The position numbers and the translations under genes were made by a program. Shown here piece after piece: positions 29,551-39,269 of a stretch of 64,000 nt of DNA (within the stretch, counting starts at the first letter, position 1; each line of letters starts with the position of its first letter). The DNA is taken from contig JAHEIH010000005.1 in NCBI GenBank assembly GCA_024639455.1, positions 62,001 to 126,000 on the forward strand. The letters are read 5' to 3'. The DNA is from Cellvibrionales bacterium. GTDB taxonomy: Bacteria > Pseudomonadota > Gammaproteobacteria > Pseudomonadales > JAHEIH01. Under the pieces are notes generated by a model. The model saw only the letters and a list, made by a program, of their open reading frames with translations, searched no databases and was not told the DNA's origin.

Positions 29551-30237
29551 TTATTGCTCGGACAGTTTTTTCCAACTGACAGTATTGCGCACATATTCAG
29601 GCACTGCATCCGCTGCCAATGTGGTCTCACCCAGCTCAAAGCGCTGTAGTGCCAACGGCAAAAGGTCGTGCGCTTGGGGTGACAAATCGTGGTAGACCGC
29701 CGTCGCGTTAACCGCCATAGGCGCCAATGCTTCCAACCCCCATGCACTGCCAACGGCGATAAAGCCGCTCTGTAACTGGGGTACCGCCGCCAACGGCAAA
29801 ATCTCAACGTCGTCCTGTGGCTCGGCGCCATCGGCGGTGCTGGTGAAACACGCCCAGTACACCTCATCCATACGGGCATCAACCGCGACCGCGATAGATT
29901 GACCTGCCGCCACACCCAAGGTGCGCACCGCCGTCAATGCCAAGGCGTGTAGCGATGGTACCGCGACGACAGGTCTGTCGACCGCAAACGCCAAGCCCTG
30001 CACCAAGCCTACGGCGATGCGTAAGCCAGTGAACGAACCAGGTCCGGCACCAAAAGCATAGGCATCGATATCACCGAGCGCACAGCCGGTGTCTTGCAAT
30101 AAGCGGTCAACCAACGGCAACATCAATTTAGTGTGCTGTCGCGGTGCAAGCTCAAATAACTGCACAATCTCGCCATGCCTCAACAGTGCAACGGAACACG
30201 CGTCAGCTGAAGATTCAAGGGCTAAAATGGTTGTCAT
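29551..30237 (-). CDS. tsaB: tRNA threonylcarbamoyladenosine biosynthesis protein TsaB
   Basis: Non-catalytic partner of TsaD in making the universal t6A37 modification of ANN-decoding tRNAs. It has an ASKHA fold with ALESSADACSVALL at the start and FGAGPGSFTGLRIAVGLVQG in the middle, both diagnostic. 228 residues, near the E. coli length (231). It follows the RNase J-like gene across 52 bases. Confidence 0.95.
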   Translation of the reverse strand: MTTILALESSADACSVALLRHGEIVQLFELAPRQHTKLMLPLVDRLLQDTGCALGDIDAYAFGAGPGSFTGLRIAVGLVQGLAFAVDRPVVAVPSLHALALTAVRTLGVAAGQSIAVAVDARMDEVYWACFTSTADGAEPQDDVEILPLAAVPQLQSGFIAVGSAWGLEALAPMAVNATAVYHDLSPQAHDLLPLALQRFELGETTLAADAVPEYVRNTVSWKKLSEQ

Positions 30238-30289
30238 ATCGACTCCACATGAAAAGCGCCATCATACCGAGAATGGGACGCAAAAAAAA

Positions 30290-31663
30290 TTAATCGGGGC
30301 GGTAGATCCGGCCAACAGGTATGGCGCCGCGACGAATCCCCGGATAGGGGTAAAGGGTAAATAAATCGCCATTACGCCCCTGCAAGCCCTTCGGAATGCC
30401 ATGCTCACGACCCAGCGCCGCCTGCGCCTCCAAATGTTGCGGCTCACCGTGCACCGGTATCAACACCTCAGGCTGAACGCAGTCGTACATGGCGCGCAAC
30501 TCTTCGCGAGCGGGGTGTCCTGAGGCATGAATGGGCAATTCGCTGTCGTGTTCCTGCACCACATTAACCCCCTTAAGCTGTAACAAACGCACAAGGTTCT
30601 CTACCTCGTTTTCATTGCCGGGGATTACCCGAGAACTAAAAATCACCGTATCACCTGCGCCAACATCAAACGCACGATGGCTACCTCGAGCAAGGCGGGA
30701 CATCACTGCCCCCTTTTCACCTTGGCTGCCGGTGACAATCGCAAACACTTCTTTTTCGGGTAAATATCCCAGGTGTCCCGGGGGAACTAACGCCATATCT
30801 GCAGGCCACACATCGGCGAGGCGAGCGGCGGCGTGGAAGCGCTCGAGTGAACGCCCCAGCAAGGCCGGGTAGCGGCCACAGGCGCGCGCGACTTTCACCA
30901 GCGTGTGTAAGCGGCCAATATTGCTGCCAAAACAGGTGACCACTACCCTGCCTTCGGCGGCTTGCACGATTTTCTTCAACCCCTTGTAGAGTTCACCCTC
31001 GGTGTGGGAGCGACCCTCTACCGTGGCATTGGTAGAATCGCACACCAAAAAGTCTACCGGTTGTTGACTTAGGGCAGCGAAATGATCTTGGTTGTATACG
31101 GGATCGAGTACCGGGCGGCCATCAAACTTCCAATCGCCACTGTGAAATACACGCCCGAGCGCTGTCTCAATCAATAGACCTTGCGATTCAGGGGTGGAGT
31201 GATTGACCCCCACCCAGGTCACCGCAAAAGGCCCGATATCGAGCTGCGCGTCACGGCCGACGATGTACAGCGGCACGCTATCCAACAAACCCTGTTCGGC
31301 GAGCTTGCGCTTTAACACTTCGGCGGTAAACGCCGTGGTGTACACCGGACAACGCAATTTCGGCCACAAATACGCCACCGCGCCAACATGGTCCTCGTGG
31401 GCATGGGTAATCACCAATCCTACCAATTCTTCACGGCGTGCCTCGATGAAGCTGGCGTCGGGATAAAACACTCGCTGCCCTACTTGGTCGCGCTCAAAAC
31501 CGATACCGCAATCCACCATTAGCCACTGGCCGTCAGTACCATAGAGATTGAGGTTGGCACCAATTTCGCCACACCCCCCCAGCGGCAAGAACCAGAAGTC
31601 GCATGAGCCAGGCGTTGTGTGACGCCGTTGTTTAAGCCAGGGGGCTATTCCAGATGCAGCCAT
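30290..31663 (-). CDS. RNase J-like metallo-beta-lactamase/beta-CASP ribonuclease
   Basis: Probable zinc-dependent RNA nuclease, 457 residues. Motifs in order: LPLGGCGEIGANLNLY, HAHEDHVGAV (HxHxDH zinc motif), HSGDWKFDG, VCDSTNAT, VTGSQGEKGAVMSRLARG, SSRVIPGNENEV, HASGHPAREELR and PVHGEPQHL. These are the beta-lactamase and beta-CASP signatures of RNase J. It lacks most of the roughly 90-residue C-terminal domain of Bacillus RNase J1 (555 residues). The start overlaps the upstream metallo-hydrolase gene by 19 bases. Whether it is an active 5' exonuclease is unknown. Confidence 0.85.
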   Translation of the reverse strand: MAASGIAPWLKQRRHTTPGSCDFWFLPLGGCGEIGANLNLYGTDGQWLMVDCGIGFERDQVGQRVFYPDASFIEARREELVGLVITHAHEDHVGAVAYLWPKLRCPVYTTAFTAEVLKRKLAEQGLLDSVPLYIVGRDAQLDIGPFAVTWVGVNHSTPESQGLLIETALGRVFHSGDWKFDGRPVLDPVYNQDHFAALSQQPVDFLVCDSTNATVEGRSHTEGELYKGLKKIVQAAEGRVVVTCFGSNIGRLHTLVKVARACGRYPALLGRSLERFHAAARLADVWPADMALVPPGHLGYLPEKEVFAIVTGSQGEKGAVMSRLARGSHRAFDVGAGDTVIFSSRVIPGNENEVENLVRLLQLKGVNVVQEHDSELPIHASGHPAREELRAMYDCVQPEVLIPVHGEPQHLEAQAALGREHGIPKGLQGRNGDLFTLYPYPGIRRGAIPVGRIYRPD

Positions 31664-32406
31664 GGGAAACCGTTTTCCTGATCGGCCACGACCACCTTGT
31701 CTAGATTTGGCAGTACGCGCTGCATGGAGGCCATGACGCGATCGTGGTGATTATTCTTTTCGCTAATATGCGATACCACCACATGTTGCAGCTGTTGATA
31801 ATCGATATGCTGCAACAGATTGGCCGCTTGGTCGTTACTGAGATGCCCCCAATTACCGCCTACACGGCGTTGTAACGCCGGTGGGTAAGGCCCCTGAGCC
31901 AACATTTCAGGGCAGTGATTAAATTCCAACACCAAACTGTGGCAGTGGCGATAGTGATCGACTACGTGGGGAGTGATACTGCCCAAATCGGTCAGCACAC
32001 CTAACACTTTATCAGCGCTGCGAAAGACAAACTGGGTCGCTTCGCGCGAATCGTGTGGAACCGCCACGGTTTGTACATCGATCTCGCCCACGCTAAATGA
32101 CTGCTTACCGTGGATCAAATGATAGTTGGGCAGGCGCTGCCACTTGGTCGCGGTAAAAGTCCCGTGCGACATGTAGACGGGAATGGAAAAGGTTCGCGCC
32201 AAAGACTCGACGCCTTTGGCATGATCAGAGTGTTCGTGGGTGACGAGGATAGCATCGATATCACCGGGCACAAGATCGAGTCGGGCTAGCCTGCGCTGAA
32301 CTTCACGCAAGCTAAATCCGCAATCAATCATTAGGGTGGTGTGGCCTCGCTGCACCAGGGTGCAATTGCCTCGACTGCCACTACCCAGCGAGGCGAAAGA
32401 CAACAC
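31645..32406 (-). CDS. WalJ/YycJ-like metallo-beta-lactamase fold hydrolase
   Basis: 253 residues with LGSGSRGNCTLVQ at the start and THEHSDHAKGVESLA (HxHxDH zinc motif); LTDLGSITPHV and LEFNHCPEML follow. The closest known group is WalJ/YycJ of Firmicutes, proposed to act on nucleic acids, but the activity is not proven. It starts with a GTG overlapping the bamC stop (TAGTG). An MBL gene directly after bamC is a recurrent arrangement in Pseudomonas relatives. Confidence 0.8.
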   Translation of the reverse strand: MLSFASLGSGSRGNCTLVQRGHTTLMIDCGFSLREVQRRLARLDLVPGDIDAILVTHEHSDHAKGVESLARTFSIPVYMSHGTFTATKWQRLPNYHLIHGKQSFSVGEIDVQTVAVPHDSREATQFVFRSADKVLGVLTDLGSITPHVVDHYRHCHSLVLEFNHCPEMLAQGPYPPALQRRVGGNWGHLSNDQAANLLQHIDYQQLQHVVVSHISEKNNHHDRVMASMQRVLPNLDKVVVADQENGFPWLHLE

Positions 32407-33458
32407 TATGAGATATTGCTCTTGAGAATATCTAACAGCGTACGGCGATCTTCCTCTGGGAAGCCGGCCTGTTCGGGGACCAACTCGATGGTCACCGTAT
32501 CTTTGTTCAATTGGCGCAACACCAATTGGAAGGTCGTTCCGAAATGCTTGATTTGCTCAGCGTCACCACCGAACAGACTGCTCCAGAAACCCGATTGACC
32601 GTCTTCCTCAGACGCCACAGGCTTGTAGGTCATAAAGTAACGCCCCTGAGAGCGGTTGCGGTCATCGACTTCAAACTGGGTCTTTTTCAGAGCCAAGGTC
32701 ATGGCTGCCCAGGCGCGATCAAAGCCCAGTTGCAGCTCGATGAAGGCGGGCATACCCGCTTCTTCTACCACTTTAACGCGGCTCGCTTCACTGATGCCCT
32801 GTGCCAACAACGACACCGAGGCACTACTTGAATCCTGCACCAGATAGTTTGCCAGCTCCATCACCATCCAACGCTCGCGCTCGCTAGCGTCAGACACCGT
32901 ATCCCAGTCGAGAACGATGGTTTCCATATCGTCGCGCGATGACGCCTTTTGCTGCACGTGGATTTCAGCAGTGGCAGGCTGTACGCCGGGCTGCACGGCG
33001 ATTTGATAACGTTCAACCACCGAGGGATCAGTCTTGCTGGTCAACCAATTGGTTTCTAACACACCCGCTTGACCGTCCACTTGTTGGAGCGGTAAGCGAT
33101 TACCTTCAAAGAAGGCGCGAACGCGGGGCCACGCTTGACCGGTGGACAGCTCCATCACGATCCAGCTCTCGCCATCAAGCGCTTGAACACGAACAAACTG
33201 CTCCGCATCCGATGCCACCAGTGGCTTGGGCATGAGTTGATCTTCTTCAGCCATCAATGGCCCATCAACAGCATCGGGGAGTACATACAGATCATTCAAC
33301 GATGAACGCGTCATGCCCTCAGGCAGTTTTAACTCGGCCATCTCGCGAGCTTCTAAGTAGTACTTAGAGCGATCGGGAAAGGTCTCACTCAAATCGGGTA
33401 GCATTGAGCAGGCCGACAGGGCGCTGGTCATTGCAATCACGGCAACACGCAGTTTCAT
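32406..33458 (-). CDS. bamC: outer membrane protein assembly factor BamC (lipoprotein)
   Basis: Lipoprotein of the BAM complex (formerly NlpB/DapX). The ATG at 33458 starts a short signal peptide with lipobox LSAC (Cys17); the next residues SMLPDLSETFPDRSKYYLEA match the conserved unstructured N-terminus that lies along BamD. Two helix-grip domains follow, 350 residues in all. A longer frame from 33491 would put 11 residues before the signal peptide and is rejected. It lies 13 bases after dapA, the classic dapA-bamC pair. Confidence 0.93.
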   Translation of the reverse strand: MKLRVAVIAMTSALSACSMLPDLSETFPDRSKYYLEAREMAELKLPEGMTRSSLNDLYVLPDAVDGPLMAEEDQLMPKPLVASDAEQFVRVQALDGESWIVMELSTGQAWPRVRAFFEGNRLPLQQVDGQAGVLETNWLTSKTDPSVVERYQIAVQPGVQPATAEIHVQQKASSRDDMETIVLDWDTVSDASERERWMVMELANYLVQDSSSASVSLLAQGISEASRVKVVEEAGMPAFIELQLGFDRAWAAMTLALKKTQFEVDDRNRSQGRYFMTYKPVASEEDGQSGFWSSLFGGDAEQIKHFGTTFQLVLRQLNKDTVTIELVPEQAGFPEEDRRTLLDILKSNIS

Positions 33459-33471
33459 CAAAAGTTCCAAA

Positions 33472-34347
33472 TTACAGCAAGTTAGCGGCACGCATTGCGG
33501 CGCGCACGGTGTCGTGGTATTGGCTAGAAAGGGGGGTCAATGGCAGGCGAATACCACTACCACAGCGTCCCAATTGTTCTACCGTCCACTTCACGGGAAT
33601 AGGATTAGATTCGACAAACAATACCTTGTGGAGTTCCTCCACTTGGGCATTTAAATTATGCGCTTTGTCGGTATCGCCAGCGATAGCAGCCGCACACATT
33701 TGCGACATCACGGCCGGTGCAATATTTGCAGTCACCGAAATATTGCCCTTGCCGCCCAGCAGCATGAGTTCCAAAGCAGTGGCATCGTCGCCAGAATAAA
33801 CGAGCGCCTTACCCTCACAAGCCGCCAACACCTCGCGAGCGCGCTGCATATCTCCGGTCGCATCTTTAATACCGACCACGTTGTCGAATTCAACGATGCG
33901 CGCCACGGTCGCAGGCAGCATGTCACATGCGGTGCGGCCCGGCACGTTGTAAAGAATTTGCGGAATATCCACGGCCTCTGAAATAGCCTTGTGGTGCAGA
34001 TAGAGACCTTCTTGCGTGGGCTTGTTGTAGTAGGGAACCACTAACAAACATGCATCGGCGCCAGCCGCTTTAGCCGCCTCGGTCAGCTCGATCGCCTCGG
34101 TGGTCGAGTTGGCGCCAGTGCCGGCAATAATGGGACAACGCCCCGCACTGCGGCGCACGGTAGCTTCGATCACACGCTTATGCTCATCAACACTCAGAGT
34201 AGCCGATTCACCCGTTGTACCAACCGCAACAATGGCATTGGTACCCTGCTCGATGTGCCAATCGACGAGCGCGTCTAACGCGACCCAGTCAATGGCGCCA
34301 TCGGCGTGCATCGGGGTGACCAATGCCACCATACTACCCTGAAACAT
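33472..34347 (-). CDS. dapA: 4-hydroxy-tetrahydrodipicolinate synthase
   Basis: First committed enzyme of the diaminopimelate/lysine pathway, condensing pyruvate with aspartate semialdehyde. TIM barrel of 291 residues: VAVGTTGESATLS, YYNKPTQEGLYLH, LYNVPGRTACDM, and VGIKDATGDM with the Schiff-base Lys. With dapC, dapD and dapE this window covers four steps of the pathway at two loci. Confidence 0.97.
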   Translation of the reverse strand: MFQGSMVALVTPMHADGAIDWVALDALVDWHIEQGTNAIVAVGTTGESATLSVDEHKRVIEATVRRSAGRCPIIAGTGANSTTEAIELTEAAKAAGADACLLVVPYYNKPTQEGLYLHHKAISEAVDIPQILYNVPGRTACDMLPATVARIVEFDNVVGIKDATGDMQRAREVLAACEGKALVYSGDDATALELMLLGGKGNISVTANIAPAVMSQMCAAAIAGDTDKAHNLNAQVEELHKVLFVESNPIPVKWTVEQLGRCGSGIRLPLTPLSSQYHDTVRAAMRAANLL

Positions 34348-34375
34348 CTATTACTCCACTGCCTATATTTGCAAA

Positions 34376-34403
34376 AGCATAATGTTACTCAGTTGCGTGC
34401 CAA
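34376..34403 (-). promoter_or_regulatory. putative dapA-bamC promoter
   Basis: On the minus strand: TTGGCA (34398-34403), 16 bases, TATGCT (34376-34381), about 28 bases before the dapA ATG. Confidence 0.45.
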
Positions 34404-34524
34404 AAAGCCATGCAGGAAAAGGGCTTTGGGGCATTTAAATTCCAACTTTTGCCCTAATATAAGTAGCCATACCCTAGCGACCAAGACGCGACTGTGACAC
34501 CATGCCAGCCCGAAGGAGAAGATC

Positions 34525-35061
34525 ATGAAAAAAAGTCTAAAAGCCCTCGCCATCTGTGCGCTGCTCGCGACCATGCCTGTGGCTGCGCAACAACTCTCTT
34601 CGCCGATAACACCGGCCAACAAAGACAATAAATGGGAGCAAATATTCGAGTTCACCAATATCGATAAGGGGCACACTCAGCGGCAGCGCGCCAACATCGA
34701 CGATTTGGCGCGACGCTACCTGGGCAGCCAACTACGCGGTGAAAGGCACAATGATTTACGCATTTTACAGCGCTTGCTTGACCGAAAAATTGTCAACCCG
34801 AGCGACACCGCCCAATTGCAGGCGATGGGCGTGGTTCTGGGTGACATCATCGCCGCAGAGCTGGGTTTAAGCTGGGTGGTCTATGAGGATGACGACGGAC
34901 GCAACCGCGCCCTGCGTTACAAACAACAAAGCGAGGTTTTGTTTCCCATCACCATGATTTCTCGGCGCGCTGAAAGCGGCGCCAAGGTTAATGTCGAAGC
35001 GATCTTCAACAAAGCGGTAGAGAGCTATCGCCCCCTATTACCCGCCCTACCCTACAGCTAG
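34525..35061 (+). CDS. secreted DUF3806 protein
   Basis: 178-residue exported protein of unknown function. A cleavable signal peptide (KKSLKALAICALLATMPVAA, cut near VAAQQ) is followed by a conserved domain with ARRYLGSQLRGERHNDL, LQAMGVVLGDIIAAELGLSW and LFPITMISRRAESGAKVNV; these blocks resemble DUF3806. GAAGGAGA lies just upstream of the ATG. The stop overlaps that of the convergent dipeptidase gene by 2 bases. The assignment to the family is by recall of its pattern. Confidence 0.75.
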   Translation: MKKSLKALAICALLATMPVAAQQLSSPITPANKDNKWEQIFEFTNIDKGHTQRQRANIDDLARRYLGSQLRGERHNDLRILQRLLDRKIVNPSDTAQLQAMGVVLGDIIAAELGLSWVVYEDDDGRNRALRYKQQSEVLFPITMISRRAESGAKVNVEAIFNKAVESYRPLLPALPYS

Positions 35062-36254
35062 TTAGGCGCCAATGGGTGTGCCACACGCTCGTTGGCACGC
35101 CATACTCGCAGGGTATTGCCGCCAAGTATTTTACCGATATCCACCTCGCTGTATCCCCGCTGCAGCAGTCCTGATATCACATTGGGATACTGCGAGACAT
35201 CTTTGAAACCCTGCGGCAAGCTGTCGCCCACCCCGTCGAAGTCCGTTCCAATACCAACATAATCGACGCCAACCAATTGCACCACCCAATCAATATGGTC
35301 GAGTACATCATCGACATCGGCGTAGGGATAAGGATTCATTTCGCGGTAACGACGCTCATGTCCCGCCTCATCCCAGCCATCGAACTCGCCAAATGTGGCT
35401 TGTATCTCTTTTTTGGCGGCCGAAAAGTCCGTCGACCACTGTCTCGCTTCTGTGGTTAGAAAGGTTGAACCAATGTTGATTTGGATAACCCCCCCCTTCT
35501 CCGCCAAAGCACGAATCATGTCGTCGCTCATGTTTCGCTCCCAGCCTGGGGTAAAATGCCGCGCCGAGGAATGAGTGGCAATGAGCGGTGCCTTACTGAT
35601 CGCCAACACATCGTAAAATGCCGCATCGGACACATGAGAAATATCCACCATGATGCCGAGGCGATTCATCTCTGCCACCACCTTTTCACCGAAGAGACTC
35701 AACCCATCCCACTGGCGATTTTCGTCGTAGGACGAGTCACAGATCTGATTACTTTTGGAATGGGTCAGCGTGATGTAGCGCACACCACGATCATAGAAAT
35801 GCTGCAAATTTTCCAACTGGTACTCAATGGCACTACCATTTTCGATCCCCAATGCCAAACCGATCTTACCGCTTTGCAACAGCTCCGCGGCCTGATCCGC
35901 CGATGTCACCATGGCGAAGCTCTCCGGCGCCCTGGTGACCAAAGCCTCAACCTGATCAATCAACTGGTTGGCTAACAAAGCCGCACCACCCTCAACTTCT
36001 TTTGCGGCGGGGATGTATATCGACATGAAGGGAAGATTCAATCCACCGGCCATGGCCCGGGGCGCATCAAAGTCCCCTTTCGCGGTCGCTTGTGTAACAT
36101 CTTCCCAGTCTTCGGTGAGACGATAGGGAACGTCGATATGGGTATCGATAATGAGGTGCTGCTTGGCAAGCACCAAAGCGCGCTCATCGCTCGATTGCAC
36201 CGAGGCGTTGCATGCCAAGCACGCTAAGCATAGGGCAATAGCTGTTTTTGACAT
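35058..36254 (-). CDS. membrane dipeptidase family protein (peptidase M19)
   Basis: Zinc dipeptidase of the renal dipeptidase family, 398 residues, exported by an N-terminal signal peptide rich in Cys (IALCLACLACNAS). Metal ligands: LIIDTHIDVP (HxD), LGIENGSAIE (bridging Glu), IATHSSARH (His), with GIGTDFDGVG near the end. The ATG at 36254 has GGAGG 5 bases upstream; a GTG two codons earlier overlaps that ribosome site. No clean lipobox (Leu is not at -3), so lipidation is doubtful. Likely cleaves dipeptides in the periplasm. Confidence 0.88.
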   Translation of the reverse strand: MSKTAIALCLACLACNASVQSSDERALVLAKQHLIIDTHIDVPYRLTEDWEDVTQATAKGDFDAPRAMAGGLNLPFMSIYIPAAKEVEGGAALLANQLIDQVEALVTRAPESFAMVTSADQAAELLQSGKIGLALGIENGSAIEYQLENLQHFYDRGVRYITLTHSKSNQICDSSYDENRQWDGLSLFGEKVVAEMNRLGIMVDISHVSDAAFYDVLAISKAPLIATHSSARHFTPGWERNMSDDMIRALAEKGGVIQINIGSTFLTTEARQWSTDFSAAKKEIQATFGEFDGWDEAGHERRYREMNPYPYADVDDVLDHIDWVVQLVGVDYVGIGTDFDGVGDSLPQGFKDVSQYPNVISGLLQRGYSEVDIGKILGGNTLRVWRANERVAHPLAPN

Positions 36255-36267
36255 AGTCACCTCCAGG

Positions 36268-36579
36268 TTACTTTTTTGAACCGCCCATGCAGTTGGGACT
36301 GGTGGGCGCTTCGCCCTTCTCAGCCCATTCGGCCGGGGTATACAAGTGCAGCGCCAAGGCGTGCACGCCAGCGTCTAGCTCTGCCGCTAAGCAGCTATAA
36401 ACTTGCTGATGGCGAGCCACCTTGCGTACGCCGTCAAAGGCGTCGCTTACCAACACCACCTTAAAGTGTGTTTCGGAATTTTTGGCGACATTGTGGCCGT
36501 GGCTTTCATTATCCACGTTGAGCCACTGAGGGGAAAATGCACGTTCAAGCTTGCTTTCGATAATGGACTGGATGGACAT
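36268..36579 (-). CDS. bolA: BolA family protein
   Basis: 103 residues of the BolA fold: IESKLERAFSPQWLNVDNES, HFKVVLVSDAFDGVRKVARHQQVY and GVHALALHLYTPAEWAE. BolA proteins pair with monothiol glutaredoxins in iron-sulfur handling and act as stress morphogenes in E. coli. The ATG at 36579 has AAGGAGA upstream; the longer frame from 36606 is not supported. The tail NCMGGSKK carries one Cys. It precedes the dipeptidase gene by 13 bases. Confidence 0.92.
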   Translation of the reverse strand: MSIQSIIESKLERAFSPQWLNVDNESHGHNVAKNSETHFKVVLVSDAFDGVRKVARHQQVYSCLAAELDAGVHALALHLYTPAEWAEKGEAPTSPNCMGGSKK

Positions 36580-36661
36580 GGCGTCTCCTTGGATGAAAAA
36601 CGCCATGTATCATGCGGCAAAAGCGCGTCGTTGCCAAGGATGCAGACGCGCCATGTCAAAC

Positions 36662-37150
36662 TTAGTGGTGGTGATGACCACCTGGGCCATGAGCATGGCC
36701 ATGTTGCAACTCTTCGGCGGTAGCATCGCGAACATCCAGCACTTGTACTTCAAAGCGCACACTCTGTCCTGCCAAGGGGTGATTGGTGTCGAGATCGACG
36801 TTAAATTTACCCACTTTTAATACCGTCGCCGGGGCGGCACCTTGTTCAGTGTTGACACTGACCACCATACCTACTTGCAGACGCTTGGGTGCCCCAACTA
36901 AATGTTTAATCGGCACGCGGGCCACATGTCCCTCCTCGCGCTCGCCATAGGCCTCATCCGAAGATAGCGTCAAGCTGGCAGATTCACCCGCACTCAGCCC
37001 TTCAAGTTGCTTTTCAACCGAGGGCATCATGTTGTTGTGGCCGTGCAGGTACAACTGAGGCTGACCTTCATCGCTAGATTCGATCAATTGATCGTCAGCG
37101 TTATAAAGCTGATAGGCCATTTGCACGACCTTGTCTTTGCTAATTTGCAT
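36662..37150 (-). CDS. slyD: FKBP-type peptidyl-prolyl isomerase SlyD
   Basis: Cytoplasmic prolyl isomerase and chaperone with a role in nickel handling. The FKBP domain with the inserted IF flap (residues about 70-125: GEREEGHVARVPIKHL, NHPLAGQSVRFEV) is complete. The metal-binding tail is short, HGHAHGPGGHHHH, with no Cys, so it is simpler than the E. coli tail. 162 residues. AGGAG precedes the ATG. The adk terminator lies just upstream. Confidence 0.93.
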   Translation of the reverse strand: MQISKDKVVQMAYQLYNADDQLIESSDEGQPQLYLHGHNNMMPSVEKQLEGLSAGESASLTLSSDEAYGEREEGHVARVPIKHLVGAPKRLQVGMVVSVNTEQGAAPATVLKVGKFNVDLDTNHPLAGQSVRFEVQVLDVRDATAEELQHGHAHGPGGHHHH

Positions 37151-37161
37151 CGTATACTCCT

Positions 37162-37191
37162 AAAAAAAACGCCCCCATCTGGGAGCGTTTT
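37162..37191 (-). terminator. intrinsic terminator after adk
   Basis: On the minus strand AACGCTCCC, loop AGAT, GGGGGCGTT (one G-T pair), then a run of T. It ends adk transcription 18 bases after its stop. Confidence 0.8.
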
Positions 37192-37208
37192 GGGTCAGTA
37201 CAAAAAAC

Positions 37209-37982
<774 letters not shown>

Positions 37983-38075
37983 TTAATGCGTCGTATTTAA
38001 AAAATAACAGGTCGCATTACCCTATTTGACCTAATCACATTCCCTGCGATGCTCTCAAAGGCGCGAATAATCATA

Positions 38076-38081
38076 TATAAT
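38076..38081 (+). promoter_or_regulatory. -10 box of the ribB promoter
   Basis: TATAAT 28 bases before the ATG at 38109; the -35 region (TCTCAA) is poor. No FMN riboswitch consensus is visible between this site and the gene. Confidence 0.4.
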
Positions 38082-38108
38082 GTGGGCTCTTTGACACGGA
38101 AAGATGTT

Positions 38109-39227
38109 ATGGCACTCAACAGCATTAAAGAAATTATCGACGATATTCGTCAGGGTAAAATGGTCATTCTGATGGACGATGAAGATCGTGAGAACGAAGG
38201 CGATCTGATCATTGCTGCTGAAGCCGTCACCCCTGAAATTGTGACTTTTTTCGCACGTGAAGCCTGTGGTCTGATTTGCTTACCCATCACAGAAGAGCGC
38301 GCCATTCAACTCAATTTACCGCTCATGGTCGACCGTAACAAGTCCACGCACACGACCAATTTTACCGTGTCGATTGAAGCGGCAACCGGAACGACCACGG
38401 GTATTTCTGCGGCAGATCGCGCCCGCACTGTTCAGGCTGCCATTGCCCCCGACGCCAAGCCCGAGGATATCATCCAGCCAGGACATATCTTCCCCCTGAT
38501 TGCCAAACAAGGCGGCGTACTTAGCCGCGCCGGTCACACCGAAGCCGGCGTCGATTTGGCGCGCCTCGGCGGCTATCAGCCCGCGGCGTTGATTGTCGAA
38601 ATCATGAATGAAGACGGCACTATGGCGCAGCGCCCAGAACTGGAAACGTTTGCCGCTAAACACAATATCAAAATTGGCACCATCGCCGATCTGATTGAAT
38701 ACCGCGCCATGCACGACGCCACCGTCGAGCGTATCGAACAGAAAAACATCACCACCGCCTTTGGCGAGTTTGATCTGCATGTTTTCCACGACCGCGTCGA
38801 CAACACCCGCCACTACGCGCTTAGCAAAGGCGACATTCAAGCAGACAAGCCCACCTTGGTGCGTGTGCAAACCCTCAATACCCTGCGCGATCTTTTCCAA
38901 ACGGTATTACCAGAGACAACGACCACTTGGTCGCTGCCCCATTCCTTGCAGACCATCGCCGAAGCCGGCGAGGGCGTGTTAGTAATGGTTGGTCAACAAG
39001 AAAGCGACCAAAACTTGCTAGAACAAATTCGTTTGTTCCCAGAACTTCCCAAGCCCGAACCGCGCAGTGTGAGCGAGCAAGGCCAAATAGTGTTTCGCGT
39101 CATTGGCGCCGGCTCGCAGATTCTGACGCAATTGGGGGTAGGAAAAATGCGCCTTATGGGGCCACCATCCCGCTACAACGGCATTTCTGGCTTCCACTTA
39201 GAAGTGGTAGAGTTCGTCGAAAAATAA
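38109..39227 (+). CDS. ribB: 3,4-dihydroxy-2-butanone 4-phosphate synthase with degenerate GTP cyclohydrolase II domain
   Basis: Riboflavin pathway enzyme. Residues 1-205 are a complete RibB domain: [16 protein letters not shown] (acidic metal/catalytic loop), [27 protein letters not shown]. Residues about 210-372 align with the RibA-type domain but lack the zinc Cys and the RVHSECLTGD block; they read [20 protein letters not shown]. So the second domain should be inactive, as in several pseudomonad RibB/RibBA proteins, and a separate RibA is expected elsewhere. The ATG at 38109 (372 residues) fits the family start and has GGAAAG upstream. Confidence 0.9.
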   Translation: MALNSIKEIIDDIRQGKMVILMDDEDRENEGDLIIAAEAVTPEIVTFFAREACGLICLPITEERAIQLNLPLMVDRNKSTHTTNFTVSIEAATGTTTGISAADRARTVQAAIAPDAKPEDIIQPGHIFPLIAKQGGVLSRAGHTEAGVDLARLGGYQPAALIVEIMNEDGTMAQRPELETFAAKHNIKIGTIADLIEYRAMHDATVERIEQKNITTAFGEFDLHVFHDRVDNTRHYALSKGDIQADKPTLVRVQTLNTLRDLFQTVLPETTTTWSLPHSLQTIAEAGEGVLVMVGQQESDQNLLEQIRLFPELPKPEPRSVSEQGQIVFRVIGAGSQILTQLGVGKMRLMGPPSRYNGISGFHLEVVEFVEK

Positions 39228-39250
39228 AAAAGGGCCAAGAGGCCCTTTTT
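39226..39250. terminator. bidirectional terminator between ribB and the dioxygenase gene
   Basis: AAAAAGGGCC, loop AAGA, GGCCCTTTTT. The arms carry A- and T-runs on both sides, so it can end both convergent transcripts. Confidence 0.85.
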
Positions 39251-39269
39251 AATGCGTAATGTATAGCGA

